64,000 nt of DNA from Novosphingobium beihaiense (GTDB lineage Bacteria > Pseudomonadota > Alphaproteobacteria > Sphingomonadales > Sphingomonadaceae): assembly GCF_022832375.1 (NCBI RefSeq), contig NZ_JALHLG010000007.1, positions 1-64,000 on the forward strand, given 5' to 3'. Below, in pieces: positions 52,598 to 61,258 of this stretch. Both the position numbers and the translations under genes were made by a program. Numbering within the stretch: the stretch's first letter is position 1; the number at the start of each line of letters is the position of its first letter. The notes below the pieces were generated by a model. That model was not told the DNA's origin, ran no database searches, and was given only the letters and a program-made list of their open reading frames with translations.

Positions 52598-53035
52598 TCA
52601 GTTCGTGGCCTTCAGTTGGATGGGAGTGCCTTCGGGCAGGTCCTGCGTCTGGCAGGCGACTTGCCCGGTAAAGGAGAGAAGCTCCGCCAGCGGCAGGCGG
52701 ATCAGGGTTTCGGGAGCATAGTCACCGGCCAGCAGCGCCTCGGGCGTGCGCGAATAGACTTCGCCGTCCTGTGGCGGGCCGAGCCGTTGGCGCGCGGCTT
52801 GCGCCAGCGCTTCGGCGCGCCAGACAAGCGCCACTTCGGGATCGCCCATGTACTGCGCGGCCTGATCCTCCCCGCCCAGGCGGATCAGCTCGCGAGTGTC
52901 GGGATCGAGATAGTGGATGGTGCCTTCCGTATCGGCCAGCAGCACATGGCCCATCGGGCTGACGGCGATGATCTCTTCGAAGGCTACGCCGGTCCAGCTC
53001 CAGTCGCGGTGCAGGGCCCGCATCGCGCGCTTCAT
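52598..53035 (-). CDS. Unknown protein in the carotenoid operon
   Basis: A 145-residue soluble protein starting at the ATG at 53035, which overlaps the crtI stop as ATGA. The central part (GHVLLADTEGTIHYLDPDTRELIRLGG near residues 29-55) is beta-rich with a GxxxxLxDxxGxIxYLDP pattern, resembling the C-terminal fold of Tdi1/DUF1851-type proteins, but I would not name it from this. The C-terminal half is helical with AEALAQAARQRLG. Tight coupling to crtI suggests co-expression. Its function is unknown. Confidence 0.65.
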   Translation of the reverse strand: MKRAMRALHRDWSWTGVAFEEIIAVSPMGHVLLADTEGTIHYLDPDTRELIRLGGEDQAAQYMGDPEVALVWRAEALAQAARQRLGPPQDGEVYSRTPEALLAGDYAPETLIRLPLAELLSFTGQVACQTQDLPEGTPIQLKATN

Positions 53036-54510
53036 CGCAGGTCTTCCTGCATCAGCTTGGCCGTGGCCTTGGCGCTGCCGACGACGCCGGGAATCCCCGC
53101 GCCGGGATGCGTGCCCGCGCCGACGAGGTACAGGTTTTTCAGCTTGTCGTCGCGGTTGTGCCCGCGGAACCACGCGCTTTGCGTCAGCCGCGGCTCCAGG
53201 CTGAAGGCATTGCCTTTCCACGCGCCGAGGTCCGCTTCGAAATCGGGCGGGGCGTAGTGGAACTTCGTGACGATCCGGTCGTCGATATCGGGGATCAGCC
53301 GCCGCCCCACTTCGGCCAGCACGCGCTGTTCCAGCTCGGGGCCCACGTCCGCCCAGTCGATCGGCAGCTTGCCCATGTTGGCCACGGGCACGAGGGCATA
53401 GAACGTGCTCTTGCCCTGCGGCGCCATCGAGGGATCGGTGACGGTGGGGTGGTGCAGGTAGATCGAGAAATCGCGGGGCAGCACCCCGTGCTCGAAAATG
53501 TCGTCCAGCAGGCCCTTGTAACGCGGGCCGAACAGGATGGAGTGGTGCGGAATGCCCGGCCAGGTGCCTTCCAGCCCGAAATGGACGATGAACAGGCTGG
53601 GCGAAAAGCGCTTGTTCGCCAGTTTGTGCGCCATTTCCTGCCCGCGCCGGTTTTCCCCCAGCAGATCGCCGTACGTGTGCATGATGTCGCCATTGCTGGC
53701 GATGGCATCGAAGCGCTGTTTCCAGCCGCTGGCGGTTTCCACTTCGGTGACGTGATCGCCCAGTGTGTGGATGCGGGTGACTTTCTCGCCCAGCTTGATC
53801 TCGCCGCCCAGCCGCTCGAACAGGCTGGCCATGCCGTGCGCCAGCTTGTTGGTGCCGCCCCTGGCCCACCACACGCCGCCGTCCTTTTCCAGCTTGTGGA
53901 TCAGGGCGTAGATCGCGCTGGTGGTCATCGGATTGCCGCCCACCAGCAGCGTGTGGAACGAGAGCGCCTCGCGCAGGTGTTCGTCCTTCACGAAGCTGGA
54001 GACCATGGCATAGACCGAACGCCAGGCCTGATAGCGCAGCAGCGAGGGCGCGGCTTTCACCATGCTGGTAAAATCGAGGAACGCCTCGTGCCCCAGCTTG
54101 ACGTAGCCTTCCTGCCAGACCCCGGCGGCATAGCGCTGGAACTCGTCGTATCCGGCCAGATCCTGCGGGGCGAGGCGGGCGATTTCGCGGTGGAGTGCGG
54201 GTTCGTCGTTCGAATAGTCGAACACGGTGCCGTCGGTCCAGTTGAGCCGGTAGAACGGCGATACCGGCATCAGCTCGACATCGCCGGCCATGTCATGCCC
54301 GGAAAGCGACCACAGCTCGCGCAGGCAATCGGGATCGGTGATGACGGTAGGGCCCGCATCGAACGTGAACCCCTCGCGCTCCCAGACGTAGGCGCGCCCG
54401 CCCACCTTGTCGCGCGCTTCCACCAGGGTGGTGGCGATTCCGGCGCTTTGCAGGCGGATGGCAAGCGCGAGCCCGCCGAAGCCCGCGCCGATGATGCAGG
54501 CTTTCTTCAT
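53032..54510 (-). CDS. crtI: Phytoene desaturase (lycopene-forming type)
   Basis: A 492-residue FAD-dependent amine-oxidase-fold enzyme introducing four double bonds into phytoene. The FAD-binding start is KACIIGAGFGGLALAIRL followed by the second-strand KVGGRAYVWEREGFTFDAGP split region. The C-terminal NLYLVGAGTHPGAGIPGVVG segment is the bacterial CrtI signature. The ATG at 54510 overlaps the crtY stop as ATGA, indicating coupled translation. Confidence 0.95.
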   Translation of the reverse strand: MKKACIIGAGFGGLALAIRLQSAGIATTLVEARDKVGGRAYVWEREGFTFDAGPTVITDPDCLRELWSLSGHDMAGDVELMPVSPFYRLNWTDGTVFDYSNDEPALHREIARLAPQDLAGYDEFQRYAAGVWQEGYVKLGHEAFLDFTSMVKAAPSLLRYQAWRSVYAMVSSFVKDEHLREALSFHTLLVGGNPMTTSAIYALIHKLEKDGGVWWARGGTNKLAHGMASLFERLGGEIKLGEKVTRIHTLGDHVTEVETASGWKQRFDAIASNGDIMHTYGDLLGENRRGQEMAHKLANKRFSPSLFIVHFGLEGTWPGIPHHSILFGPRYKGLLDDIFEHGVLPRDFSIYLHHPTVTDPSMAPQGKSTFYALVPVANMGKLPIDWADVGPELEQRVLAEVGRRLIPDIDDRIVTKFHYAPPDFEADLGAWKGNAFSLEPRLTQSAWFRGHNRDDKLKNLYLVGAGTHPGAGIPGVVGSAKATAKLMQEDLR

Positions 54511-55697
54511 GCGGCGCTCCCATCAAGCGAGGCTAAAGGGCGCCCGCGTCCCGTCAGGCTGGCAAGGGCAGCCCCCACCGGGACGGGCGGCTTGCCCGCG
54601 AGGATGCGCGCCTTGTCCGCCATGGTGGAGCGGCCGGCATAGAAACGCTCGATCAGCGGTTTAGGCAGGCCGTAGAACCGTTCGAGCACGCGCCAGCGCG
54701 CCTCCGGGCGCGCCGCGCCGAAAAGCATTCGGGTCAACATCCGGTAGAAGCGCCCCTTGCGCCAGTGCTGTGCGGCCCATGCATGACTGGCCCTTTCTAG
54801 GCGCGTGCCGGAGAGGTTGTCGAGAGTGGTAAGATGCAGCGCGAATCTTACAGCATCGGGAACCGAATACGAAGTGAGCGGATGAACCAGCGCCGCGCGC
54901 GTGCCCGCCCGCGCCGCACCGGCTTGTCCCGCGCGCCAGAACGCGTTGAAATCCCCCGCTGCGATCACCGGCAGCACGCCGCTTTCCTCATATTCGCAAG
55001 AGTCCACTTGCCAGCCCTGCCGCGCGGCATAGTCCGCGATGCGGCGGCGCAGCAGCGGCAGATCCAGCGCGGACCCATCGGCGTAGTAGGTGTCTTCCAC
55101 GAAGACTTCGGTGGGGGAAAACGGCAGGCAATAGACAAAGCGGTAGCCGTCCGTCTGCTCCACCCGCGCGTCCATCACTACCGGCATCGCCAGCCCGTGC
55201 GGCGCGGCAAGGCGCAGGCGTTGTCCCAGGAATTTCTGCCAGCCGCCCGCCATGTGCGGCAAGCCGGGGATGCCGCGCGCGTCGAGCACGCCTTTCGCCG
55301 CGATCGAGCGCCCGTCCGCCAGGGTGATCGAGGTGGGGGTGACGGCGGTAGTTTCGACGCCGGTGATCACACATTCCGGGGGCAGCGCGGCGCGCACGGC
55401 GGCGTCCAGTCTGCCGCTGCTCATGGTGCGGTAGGGCGTGGCGAGAACCCGGGAACGGCTCGGAAAACGGACCTCATAACTATCCCAGCGCGCCGTTGTC
55501 AGCGCGTCGGCCAGCGCTTCTGCGCCTTGCGGAAGGTCGCTGGCGAAGAACGACCAGAGGTGCTGCCCGCCCAGCGCCGCGCCGCGCTCCACCACGATCA
55601 CGCGCAGCTCCGGGCGCAGCCGCGCCATGGCCAGTGCCACAAGGCCGCCCGCCAGCCCGCAGCCGGCGATGGCAAGATCACAGCTTTCCGGTCGCAT
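54507..55697 (-). CDS. crtY: Lycopene beta-cyclase (CrtY type)
   Basis: A 396-residue flavoprotein with an N-terminal CDLAIAGCGLAGGLVALAMAR dinucleotide site, GQHLWSFF near residue 44, the DARGIPGLPHMAGGWQKFLGQ segment and the family FVYCLPFSPTEVFVEDTYY motif near residue 215. It cyclises both ends of lycopene to beta-carotene. It is the first gene of the crt unit. The ATG at 55697 is used; an in-frame ORF extension of 15 codons overlaps the divergent promoter region. Confidence 0.94.
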   Translation of the reverse strand: MRPESCDLAIAGCGLAGGLVALAMARLRPELRVIVVERGAALGGQHLWSFFASDLPQGAEALADALTTARWDSYEVRFPSRSRVLATPYRTMSSGRLDAAVRAALPPECVITGVETTAVTPTSITLADGRSIAAKGVLDARGIPGLPHMAGGWQKFLGQRLRLAAPHGLAMPVVMDARVEQTDGYRFVYCLPFSPTEVFVEDTYYADGSALDLPLLRRRIADYAARQGWQVDSCEYEESGVLPVIAAGDFNAFWRAGQAGAARAGTRAALVHPLTSYSVPDAVRFALHLTTLDNLSGTRLERASHAWAAQHWRKGRFYRMLTRMLFGAARPEARWRVLERFYGLPKPLIERFYAGRSTMADKARILAGKPPVPVGAALASLTGRGRPLASLDGSAA

Positions 55698-55771
55698 CGC
55701 TGTCTCGTTTAGGGATGGGCGGTGTTCGCCGCAACTTGGCATCGTTGTTGCGTTGGGGCATTGTCACAGAG

Positions 55772-56332
55772 ATGACAGAAGACCTGACTATCTGCGAGGC
55801 TGGTTTCGAAGACTCCGCGGGTATCGCGGAAATCTACGCGCATTACGTGCTGGAGAGCACGGCGACATTCGAAACCGAACCGCCCGATGCCGTGGAAATC
55901 CGGCGGCGGATCAGTGACATCGTGGATGCGGGCTATCCGTTCCTGGTTACGCGGGACAGCACCGGGCGCGTGCTCGCCACGGGTTTCGCGCACCGCTACG
56001 GCCCGCGCGTGGGCTACCGCTACAGTGTGGAAACCACGATCTACGTCCGGCCGGACTGCGTCGGGCGGGGCATCGGCAGCGGCTTGCTGACGGCGCTTGT
56101 GGAGGCGTGCGAGGCGCGCGGCTACCGGCAGGCCTTCGCCGTGATCGCGGCTTCCGAACCGGCATCGGTGGTGCTTCATGCCAGGGCCGGATACCGCCCT
56201 GTGGGCACGCTGACGGGGGCCGGGTGGAAGCATGGCCAGTGGATCGACGTTTTCCTGATGCAGCGCCAGCTTGGACAGGGTAATGAGACTTTACCGGAAG
56301 ATGCCGGTGAAAGTCTGGCTCAGGATCAATAA
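55772..56332 (+). CDS. GNAT acetyltransferase (phosphinothricin acetyltransferase-like)
   Basis: A 186-residue GNAT protein. The PAT-type features are DSAGIAEIYAHYVLESTATFET near residue 15, a VETTIYVRPDCVGRGIGSGLL acetyl-CoA loop near residue 85 and HARAGYRPVGTLTGAGWKHGQW near residue 140. Members acetylate phosphinothricin, methionine sulfone or related amines. The ATG at 55772 follows AGAGA. It is divergent from crtY with a 74-base gap. Confidence 0.88.
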   Translation: MTEDLTICEAGFEDSAGIAEIYAHYVLESTATFETEPPDAVEIRRRISDIVDAGYPFLVTRDSTGRVLATGFAHRYGPRVGYRYSVETTIYVRPDCVGRGIGSGLLTALVEACEARGYRQAFAVIAASEPASVVLHARAGYRPVGTLTGAGWKHGQWIDVFLMQRQLGQGNETLPEDAGESLAQDQ

Positions 56333-56403
56333 GTTTCGGCCTGTTGCGCAACCCGCACCGGTTTCCGGCGTTGGGATATGGGCAGACAGGGAAGGATATC
56401 CGC

Positions 56404-57273
56404 ATGATTGCACGCCCGTTTTTATTCTCCGCGCTTGCGGTGGCCCTCGTGGCGCCCCTCGTGCTGCCCGCCGCCGCGATGGCGCAAGATGGGGCCCAGG
56501 ATGCGCCTGACGGAAACGTGCTCGAAGGCGACCATCTGACGGTCGGCGCGGGCGGCGTCTACGGCCCCAGCTACGATGGTTCGGACGACTATGTCCTCTC
56601 CCCGTTTCCGATCATTCAGGGGCGGGTCCACGGCATAGAGATCACACCGCGCGCGGGCGGCATCGCGCTTGACGTGATCCCCGACGGCAAGGATGCACGG
56701 ATCGGCTTTTCGCTGGGCCCGGTGGCCAGCCTTTCGTTCAACCGCAACCGGCAGATCAAGGACCGGGTGGTCAAGGCGGCGGGCAAGCTCGATACCGCGG
56801 TCGAGCTCGGCGTCAACGGCGGCGTCACCGCCTACAAGCTGCTCAACGACTACGATTCGCTGACGGTTTCGGCGGATGTGAAATGGGACGTCGGCGGCGC
56901 CTACAAGGGCATGACCTGGTCTCCCTCGGTCAGCTACGCGACCCCGCTCAGCAAGGCGGTTCTCGTGGTGCTCTCGGCCAGTGCGCACCATGCCGACGGC
57001 AAATATGCGCGGTACTACTATTCGGTGACGCCGGAGCAGAGCGCGGCCAGCGGTTTGCCCGAATATACCGCCAAGAGCGGCTGGGACAGTGCCAGCGTCG
57101 GTATGCTGGCGGGCTGGGACTTGTCGGGTGATTTGCGCGATGGCGGCTGGGCGCTTTTCGGCCTGGCCAATTATTCGCACATGCTCAACGCTGGCAAACG
57201 CACGCCCTATACCTCTATCCGGGGCGAAGCGGGCCAGTGGACGCTGGGCGCGGGCGTGGCCTACACGTTCTGA
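56404..57273 (+). CDS. MipA/OmpV-family outer-membrane protein
   Basis: A 289-residue exported protein with a signal peptide (cleavage near AAAMAQDG). The mature part starts with a GVYGPSYDGSDDYVLSPFPI stretch, the MipA/OmpV marker, has repeated beta-hairpins ending in aromatic residues, and finishes with GAGVAYTF (terminal Phe typical of outer-membrane barrels). MipA-type proteins scaffold murein hydrolases or act as porin-like proteins. The ATG at 56404 follows AAGGATATCCGC; an ORF extension 20 codons upstream lacks a signal. Confidence 0.87.
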   Translation: MIARPFLFSALAVALVAPLVLPAAAMAQDGAQDAPDGNVLEGDHLTVGAGGVYGPSYDGSDDYVLSPFPIIQGRVHGIEITPRAGGIALDVIPDGKDARIGFSLGPVASLSFNRNRQIKDRVVKAAGKLDTAVELGVNGGVTAYKLLNDYDSLTVSADVKWDVGGAYKGMTWSPSVSYATPLSKAVLVVLSASAHHADGKYARYYYSVTPEQSAASGLPEYTAKSGWDSASVGMLAGWDLSGDLRDGGWALFGLANYSHMLNAGKRTPYTSIRGEAGQWTLGAGVAYTF

Positions 57274-57292
57274 GAGCCTGCGCCTGAAACGG

Positions 57293-57877
57293 TTATTGCA
57301 GCGCGGCGCGCACGCGGGCTTGCAGATCCGGCAGAACCTCGTTTTCGAACCAGGGATTCTTCGCCATCCATAGCCGGCTGCGCCAGGCAGGATGGGGCAG
57401 GGGAAGCAGCCCTTCCGGCGCCGCGCGCCAGCGGCGCACCGCTTCGGTGAGGTTCGGCGCGAAGCCGCGCGGAAGGTAGCGCTTGTGCGCGTATTGCCCG
57501 ATGACCAGCGTCAGCTGCACCTCCGGCAGAGCCTCGCGCAAGGGGGCGTGCCAGCGCGGGGCGCATTCGGGGCGCGGCGGCAGGTCGCCGCCACTGCCCT
57601 TGCCCGGATAGCAGAACCCGCTGGGCATGTGCGCCACGCGATCGGGATCGTAGAATTCTTCCGGCGAAAGGCCGGTCCATGCGCGCAGGCGGTCTCCGCT
57701 GTCGTCGTCCCAGGCCCGCCCGCTGGCGTGGACCTTGCTGCCCGGCGCCTGCCCGATCACAAGGATGCGCGCGCTCCGGCCCGCCTGCACGACCGGGCGC
57801 GGATCGTGCGGCAGGGCGGCTTCGCACAGGCGGCAGGAGCGGATCGCGTCCAGCAGGGTTTCAAGGTCCGCGGCCAT
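57293..57877 (-). CDS. Uracil-DNA-glycosylase-superfamily protein
   Basis: A 194-residue protein of the UDG fold. Motif 1 is VIGQAPGSKVHASGRAWDD near residue 39 and motif 2 PLPHPAWRSR near residue 163, where the usual HPS is HPA. Cysteines CRLC near the start, GFCYPG and PECAPRW could form a metal or Fe-S site. It looks like the COG1573-type group, but the active family and substrate are not certain. The ATG at 57877 (MAADLETLLDAI) is preferred to a much longer open frame. Confidence 0.72.
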   Translation of the reverse strand: MAADLETLLDAIRSCRLCEAALPHDPRPVVQAGRSARILVIGQAPGSKVHASGRAWDDDSGDRLRAWTGLSPEEFYDPDRVAHMPSGFCYPGKGSGGDLPPRPECAPRWHAPLREALPEVQLTLVIGQYAHKRYLPRGFAPNLTEAVRRWRAAPEGLLPLPHPAWRSRLWMAKNPWFENEVLPDLQARVRAALQ

Positions 57878-58011
57878 GATGGCCAGATGGCGCCGGGCGC
57901 CGCCCGATGCAAGCAAGGCCCGCCGTTCCTGTCGCGCAAATCGGCGCTTTACGCAGCCCGCCGTGCAGTTCATCCTGCCTGCAACAAAAACGGGGGAATG
58001 GAGACTGATGC

Positions 58012-58410
58012 ATGCCTGATCTGACGCTGGCACCGGCCTGGACCGCGCTGTTTCTGGGGCTTTTCGCACTGTTCGCGGGAATCGGGGAATTCCGCAAGCC
58101 CGGGCACTGGCAGAAACTGATCGAGGAGATCGTCGCCTCGCCTGCGCTGCAACTGGCCACCGGCTTGCTGGAGCTGTTCCTGGGCGCGGTAATCTATATC
58201 GTCAATCCCTGGGCCTCGCCCGACTGGCTGTCGAGCTTTCTCAGCGTTGTCGGCGGGCTGATGTGCCTCGAAGCGCTGGCGGTTCTGGCCTTCTCCGATG
58301 TCTACATGGCTTTCTGGGTGCGCCGTTTCGGGCCGCTGTCCAAGCTGTGGTGCTGCGGTTCGATCGTGATCGGCCTGATCCTGATCGGGGTGAGCCTGCT
58401 GCACTTCTGA
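58012..58410 (+). CDS. Four-helix membrane protein, function unknown
   Basis: A 132-residue inner-membrane protein with four hydrophobic segments and short polar loops (GEFRKPGHWQKLIEEIVASPA near residue 25, and WVRRFGPLSKLWCC near residue 102). It is compact, with no recognised motif. The ATG at 58012 lies in the region antisense to the UDG-like gene's upstream extension, so that extension is not real. It looks like a stand-alone unit before the chemoreceptor. Confidence 0.65.
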   Translation: MPDLTLAPAWTALFLGLFALFAGIGEFRKPGHWQKLIEEIVASPALQLATGLLELFLGAVIYIVNPWASPDWLSSFLSVVGGLMCLEALAVLAFSDVYMAFWVRRFGPLSKLWCCGSIVIGLILIGVSLLHF

Positions 58411-58537
58411 GGCGGCACCTTGCCGCTGCGGATTGGCGGTTTTGTCAGGCATTCGGTCTGTCCTGAAAGGGCATTCATTCAAAATTTAGCATGGTCTGGC
58501 ACTGATAGGGCTCCCTCGGCATTTGTGGAGCAATTCA

Positions 58538-60292
58538 GTGGAGTTAGGCAGCCGGTTCAGCAGGCTTCCTTTGGCAACCAGAATCACCGGCGCCTTCGTC
58601 GTGGCCATGGTGCTGCTATCGGTTACCAGCTACCTCGTCACTACGGGGCTGATGCTCCGTAACGCGGAACGCAGCGCGATCGAGCGCCAGGAAGTGAACA
58701 TGCGCGTGGCATGGAACGTCCTGACGGGATATGGCCCGATTCATACCGAGAACGGCCAGCTCATGGCGGGCAGCCAGGTGCTCAACGATTTCAACGAGCC
58801 GGTTGACAGGATCAAGGAACTGGTCGGCGGCACGGCCACGATCTTCCAGCTGGACCAGCGTGTCGCCACCAATGTCGAGAAGCCGGACGGAACGCGCGCG
58901 GTTGGCACCGTGCTGGCCAAGGGGCCGGTCTGGGACACGGTGATGGGTGAGCACAAGCCGTTCCGGGGCCAGGCCACCATTCTGGGGCGCTCGTACTATA
59001 CCGCTTACGATCCGATCATGGATGCGGACGGGAACCTTGCGGGCATTCTCTACACTGGCATTCCGACCTCCGATTTTCTTTCCAGCGTGCACCATGTCGG
59101 CCTGCTTTCGGCGCTGGCGGCCATTGTCATCACGGTGATCGCGGCGGCCGTTACCTTGCGGTTTTCCCGCAAGCAGTTTGCGCCGCTGCAGGACTTGCGA
59201 GACAGCATGGGCGAGATGGCGCAGGGGCGCTACGATGTCGCCATCGGCCATGAAGGCCGCACGGACGAGATCGGCGCGATGGCCGATGGTCTGCGGGTGT
59301 TCCAGCAGGCCGCGCTGGAAAGGCAACGCGCCGATGCGGACCAGCTCAAGGCGATGGATGGCGTGGCGCGCGAACTGGCGGCGCTGGCCAAGGGAGACCT
59401 GACGGTGCGGATCGGCAGCGATTTCCCGCAGGCCTACGCGCGTCTTGGCGAAGATTTCAACGCGGCGGTCACGCCGCTGGGGGCGGCGATCGAGACGATC
59501 ATCGATTCGACCCGCAAGATCCACCTGACGGCGAGCGAAATCCGCTCCGCGGCAGACGATCTGGCCCTACGCACAGAACGCCAGTCCGCACGGCTGCAGC
59601 AGACCGCGAGTGCGATGCAGGATATCACCGGCACCGCGCAGCAGTCTGCCGAAATCGCGGGCAGGGCGCGCGAATCGATGGATACGATGCAGGGCGAGAT
59701 CGAGGAAACCGGGCAGACCGTATCGCAGGCGATCAGTGCGATGCAGGCGATAGAGGAATCGTCGGACGAGATCGCCCAGATCGTGACTCTGATCGACGGG
59801 ATCGCCTTTCAGACCAACCTTCTGGCGCTCAACGCCGGGGTCGAGGCGGCGCGGGCGGGCGAGGCCGGAAAGGGCTTTGCCGTGGTCGCTGCGGAAGTGC
59901 GCTCGCTGGCCCAGCGGTCGGCCGATGCAGCCAGCGAGATCAAGGAACGGATCGCCAAGAGCTCCACGCAGATCGGCCGGGGCGTGGAAGTGGTGAACCG
60001 CACCAGCGAAACCCTGTCGCAGGCGGTCAACCGCATCGGCGACATCGGCAAGCTGATCCGCGAGATCGCGCAGGGCGCGCAAGCGCAATCGGGCGGCGTG
60101 GCCAAGGTCAACAGCGCGATCAGCGAGATGGATCTGGTCACCCAGCAGAACGCGGCGATGGTGGAGGAAGCGACCGCCGCCGTTGCCAGCCTGACCGACA
60201 GTGCCCGCGAACTGGTGGAGGAAATCTCGCGCTTCAAGACGGCGGGCAGTGGCACTGGCCGTCCGGGCGCCGCGATCCGGCGCGCGGCCTGA
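58538..60292 (+). CDS. Methyl-accepting chemotaxis protein
   Basis: A 584-residue chemoreceptor. It has an N-terminal membrane helix (about 16-37), a periplasmic Cache-like ligand domain (about 40-185, with GQATILGRSYYTAYDPI and DGNLAGILYTGIPTSDF), a second membrane helix, HAMP segments (about 215-330) and a cytoplasmic signalling domain whose hairpin tip reads DGIAFQTNLLALNAGVEAARAGEAGKGF (split here) near residue 420. The GTG at 58538 follows GGAG; a TTG at 58523 is weaker. No CheW or CheA gene is nearby. Confidence 0.9.
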   Translation: MELGSRFSRLPLATRITGAFVVAMVLLSVTSYLVTTGLMLRNAERSAIERQEVNMRVAWNVLTGYGPIHTENGQLMAGSQVLNDFNEPVDRIKELVGGTATIFQLDQRVATNVEKPDGTRAVGTVLAKGPVWDTVMGEHKPFRGQATILGRSYYTAYDPIMDADGNLAGILYTGIPTSDFLSSVHHVGLLSALAAIVITVIAAAVTLRFSRKQFAPLQDLRDSMGEMAQGRYDVAIGHEGRTDEIGAMADGLRVFQQAALERQRADADQLKAMDGVARELAALAKGDLTVRIGSDFPQAYARLGEDFNAAVTPLGAAIETIIDSTRKIHLTASEIRSAADDLALRTERQSARLQQTASAMQDITGTAQQSAEIAGRARESMDTMQGEIEETGQTVSQAISAMQAIEESSDEIAQIVTLIDGIAFQTNLLALNAGVEAARAGEAGKGFAVVAAEVRSLAQRSADAASEIKERIAKSSTQIGRGVEVVNRTSETLSQAVNRIGDIGKLIREIAQGAQAQSGGVAKVNSAISEMDLVTQQNAAMVEEATAAVASLTDSARELVEEISRFKTAGSGTGRPGAAIRRAA

Positions 60293-60295
60293 TCC

Positions 60296-60931
60296 TCAGT
60301 CTTCGGGCGCCCGGCGCAGGTCCATCAGCGAACTGGAATAAGGCTGGACCAGCGCCTGCGCCCGGTCCCAGCCGCCGTGCAGCCACAAGTCGCGAGCGGC
60401 AGCATCGGGCGGCAGGATCACCGGCATCGTCTCGCGCCCCTCGGCCCTGAGCGCGGCATTGGCCGGGCAGGCGAGCAGCGCGAAGCCCGGGATCTCGCTG
60501 TCCTTCCACACCGCCGCCATGGCAAAGAGCGGCTGGTCGGCGCAGGAAAACCAGCACTGGCGCCGTTTGCCGTCCGCCGGGGAGGGCTTGCCCCATTCCA
60601 TTAAGGCCGTGGCGGGGATCAGGCAGCGGAACTCGCTGTTGCGCAAGTTGCCGATCCAGAACGGACTTTCCAGATTGCGCACGGTCAGCACTGGCCGCCC
60701 GTCGGGCACCGAGGGCGGCGGCGGCACGCCCCACAGGCGCGGGATCATCCGTGTTTCCAGCACCCGCCCGGCCGGACGCGGCCCGGCGATGAATTCGCGC
60801 CCCGCCGTGATGACAGGCGCGAACTGCCCGGGCGCGACATGCCCGCCCGCCCAGGGATCGTCCCCCACCCGGGCGTTGAACGCGCGCCCCACCGCAAGCG
60901 CGGGGGCGTCGAGGCGATAGAGCATGGGCAT
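60296..60931 (-). CDS. SRAP/HMCES-family protein with degenerate active site
   Basis: A 211-residue SOS-response-associated-peptidase fold protein. SRAP proteins normally begin Met-Cys and form a DNA-protein crosslink to abasic sites through Cys2. Here the start reads MPMLYRLDAP, aligning with the family MCNLYR but with Pro at position 2, and the conserved His of the HDRMPVIL motif is replaced (GRETMPVIL). The Asn (RNLESPFW) and Glu (LIPATALMEW) regions are still recognisable. It may have lost crosslinking while keeping single-stranded DNA binding. It is convergent with the chemoreceptor. Confidence 0.85.
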   Translation of the reverse strand: MPMLYRLDAPALAVGRAFNARVGDDPWAGGHVAPGQFAPVITAGREFIAGPRPAGRVLETRMIPRLWGVPPPPSVPDGRPVLTVRNLESPFWIGNLRNSEFRCLIPATALMEWGKPSPADGKRRQCWFSCADQPLFAMAAVWKDSEIPGFALLACPANAALRAEGRETMPVILPPDAAARDLWLHGGWDRAQALVQPYSSSLMDLRRAPED

Positions 60932-60943
60932 GGTTTGGTGTGT

Positions 60944-61258
60944 CTATTCGGCCGTAGCGGCTTGTTCGGCGCTTGCGACCAGTGCCTGTAACGCAGCCAT
61001 GTGCGCTTTGAAGGCCTTGCGTCCCTTGCGGGTGAATGAGATCCAGGTTCGCTGGCGCCCGTCCATGGCGGCTTTCTTGAGCGTGACGTAACCGGCCTCG
61101 GCCATGGCCGAAAGGTGTTTCGAAAGCACCGAATCGCTCACGTCGGCGATCTCGCGCAACTTGGCGAATTCGGCGCTGCTCACGTTGGAGAGCACTGCTG
61201 CGATTTGCAGCCGGGCCGGTTGATGCAAGGCGGGGTCCAGGGGCGGTAACGGTTTCAC
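60944..61258 (-). CDS. Winged-helix transcriptional regulator (HTH_34-like)
   Basis: A 104-residue DNA-binding protein. The winged helix spans about residues 10-90: ARLQIAAVLSNVSSAEFAKLREIADVSDSVLSKHLSAMAEAGYVTLKK, interrupted here by helix turns, then a wing RQRTWISFTRKGRKAF. The GTG at 61258 overlaps the stop of the upstream membrane-protein gene as GTGA. Such regulators often sit with membrane-protein genes and autoregulate; the nearby palindromes are plausible sites. Confidence 0.85.
   Translation of the reverse strand: MKPLPPLDPALHQPARLQIAAVLSNVSSAEFAKLREIADVSDSVLSKHLSAMAEAGYVTLKKAAMDGRQRTWISFTRKGRKAFKAHMAALQALVASAEQAATAE

Noticed and set aside
58490..58537. Sigma-54-like TGGCAC upstream of the chemoreceptor
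   Set aside because: The matching TTGC element at the required spacing is missing.
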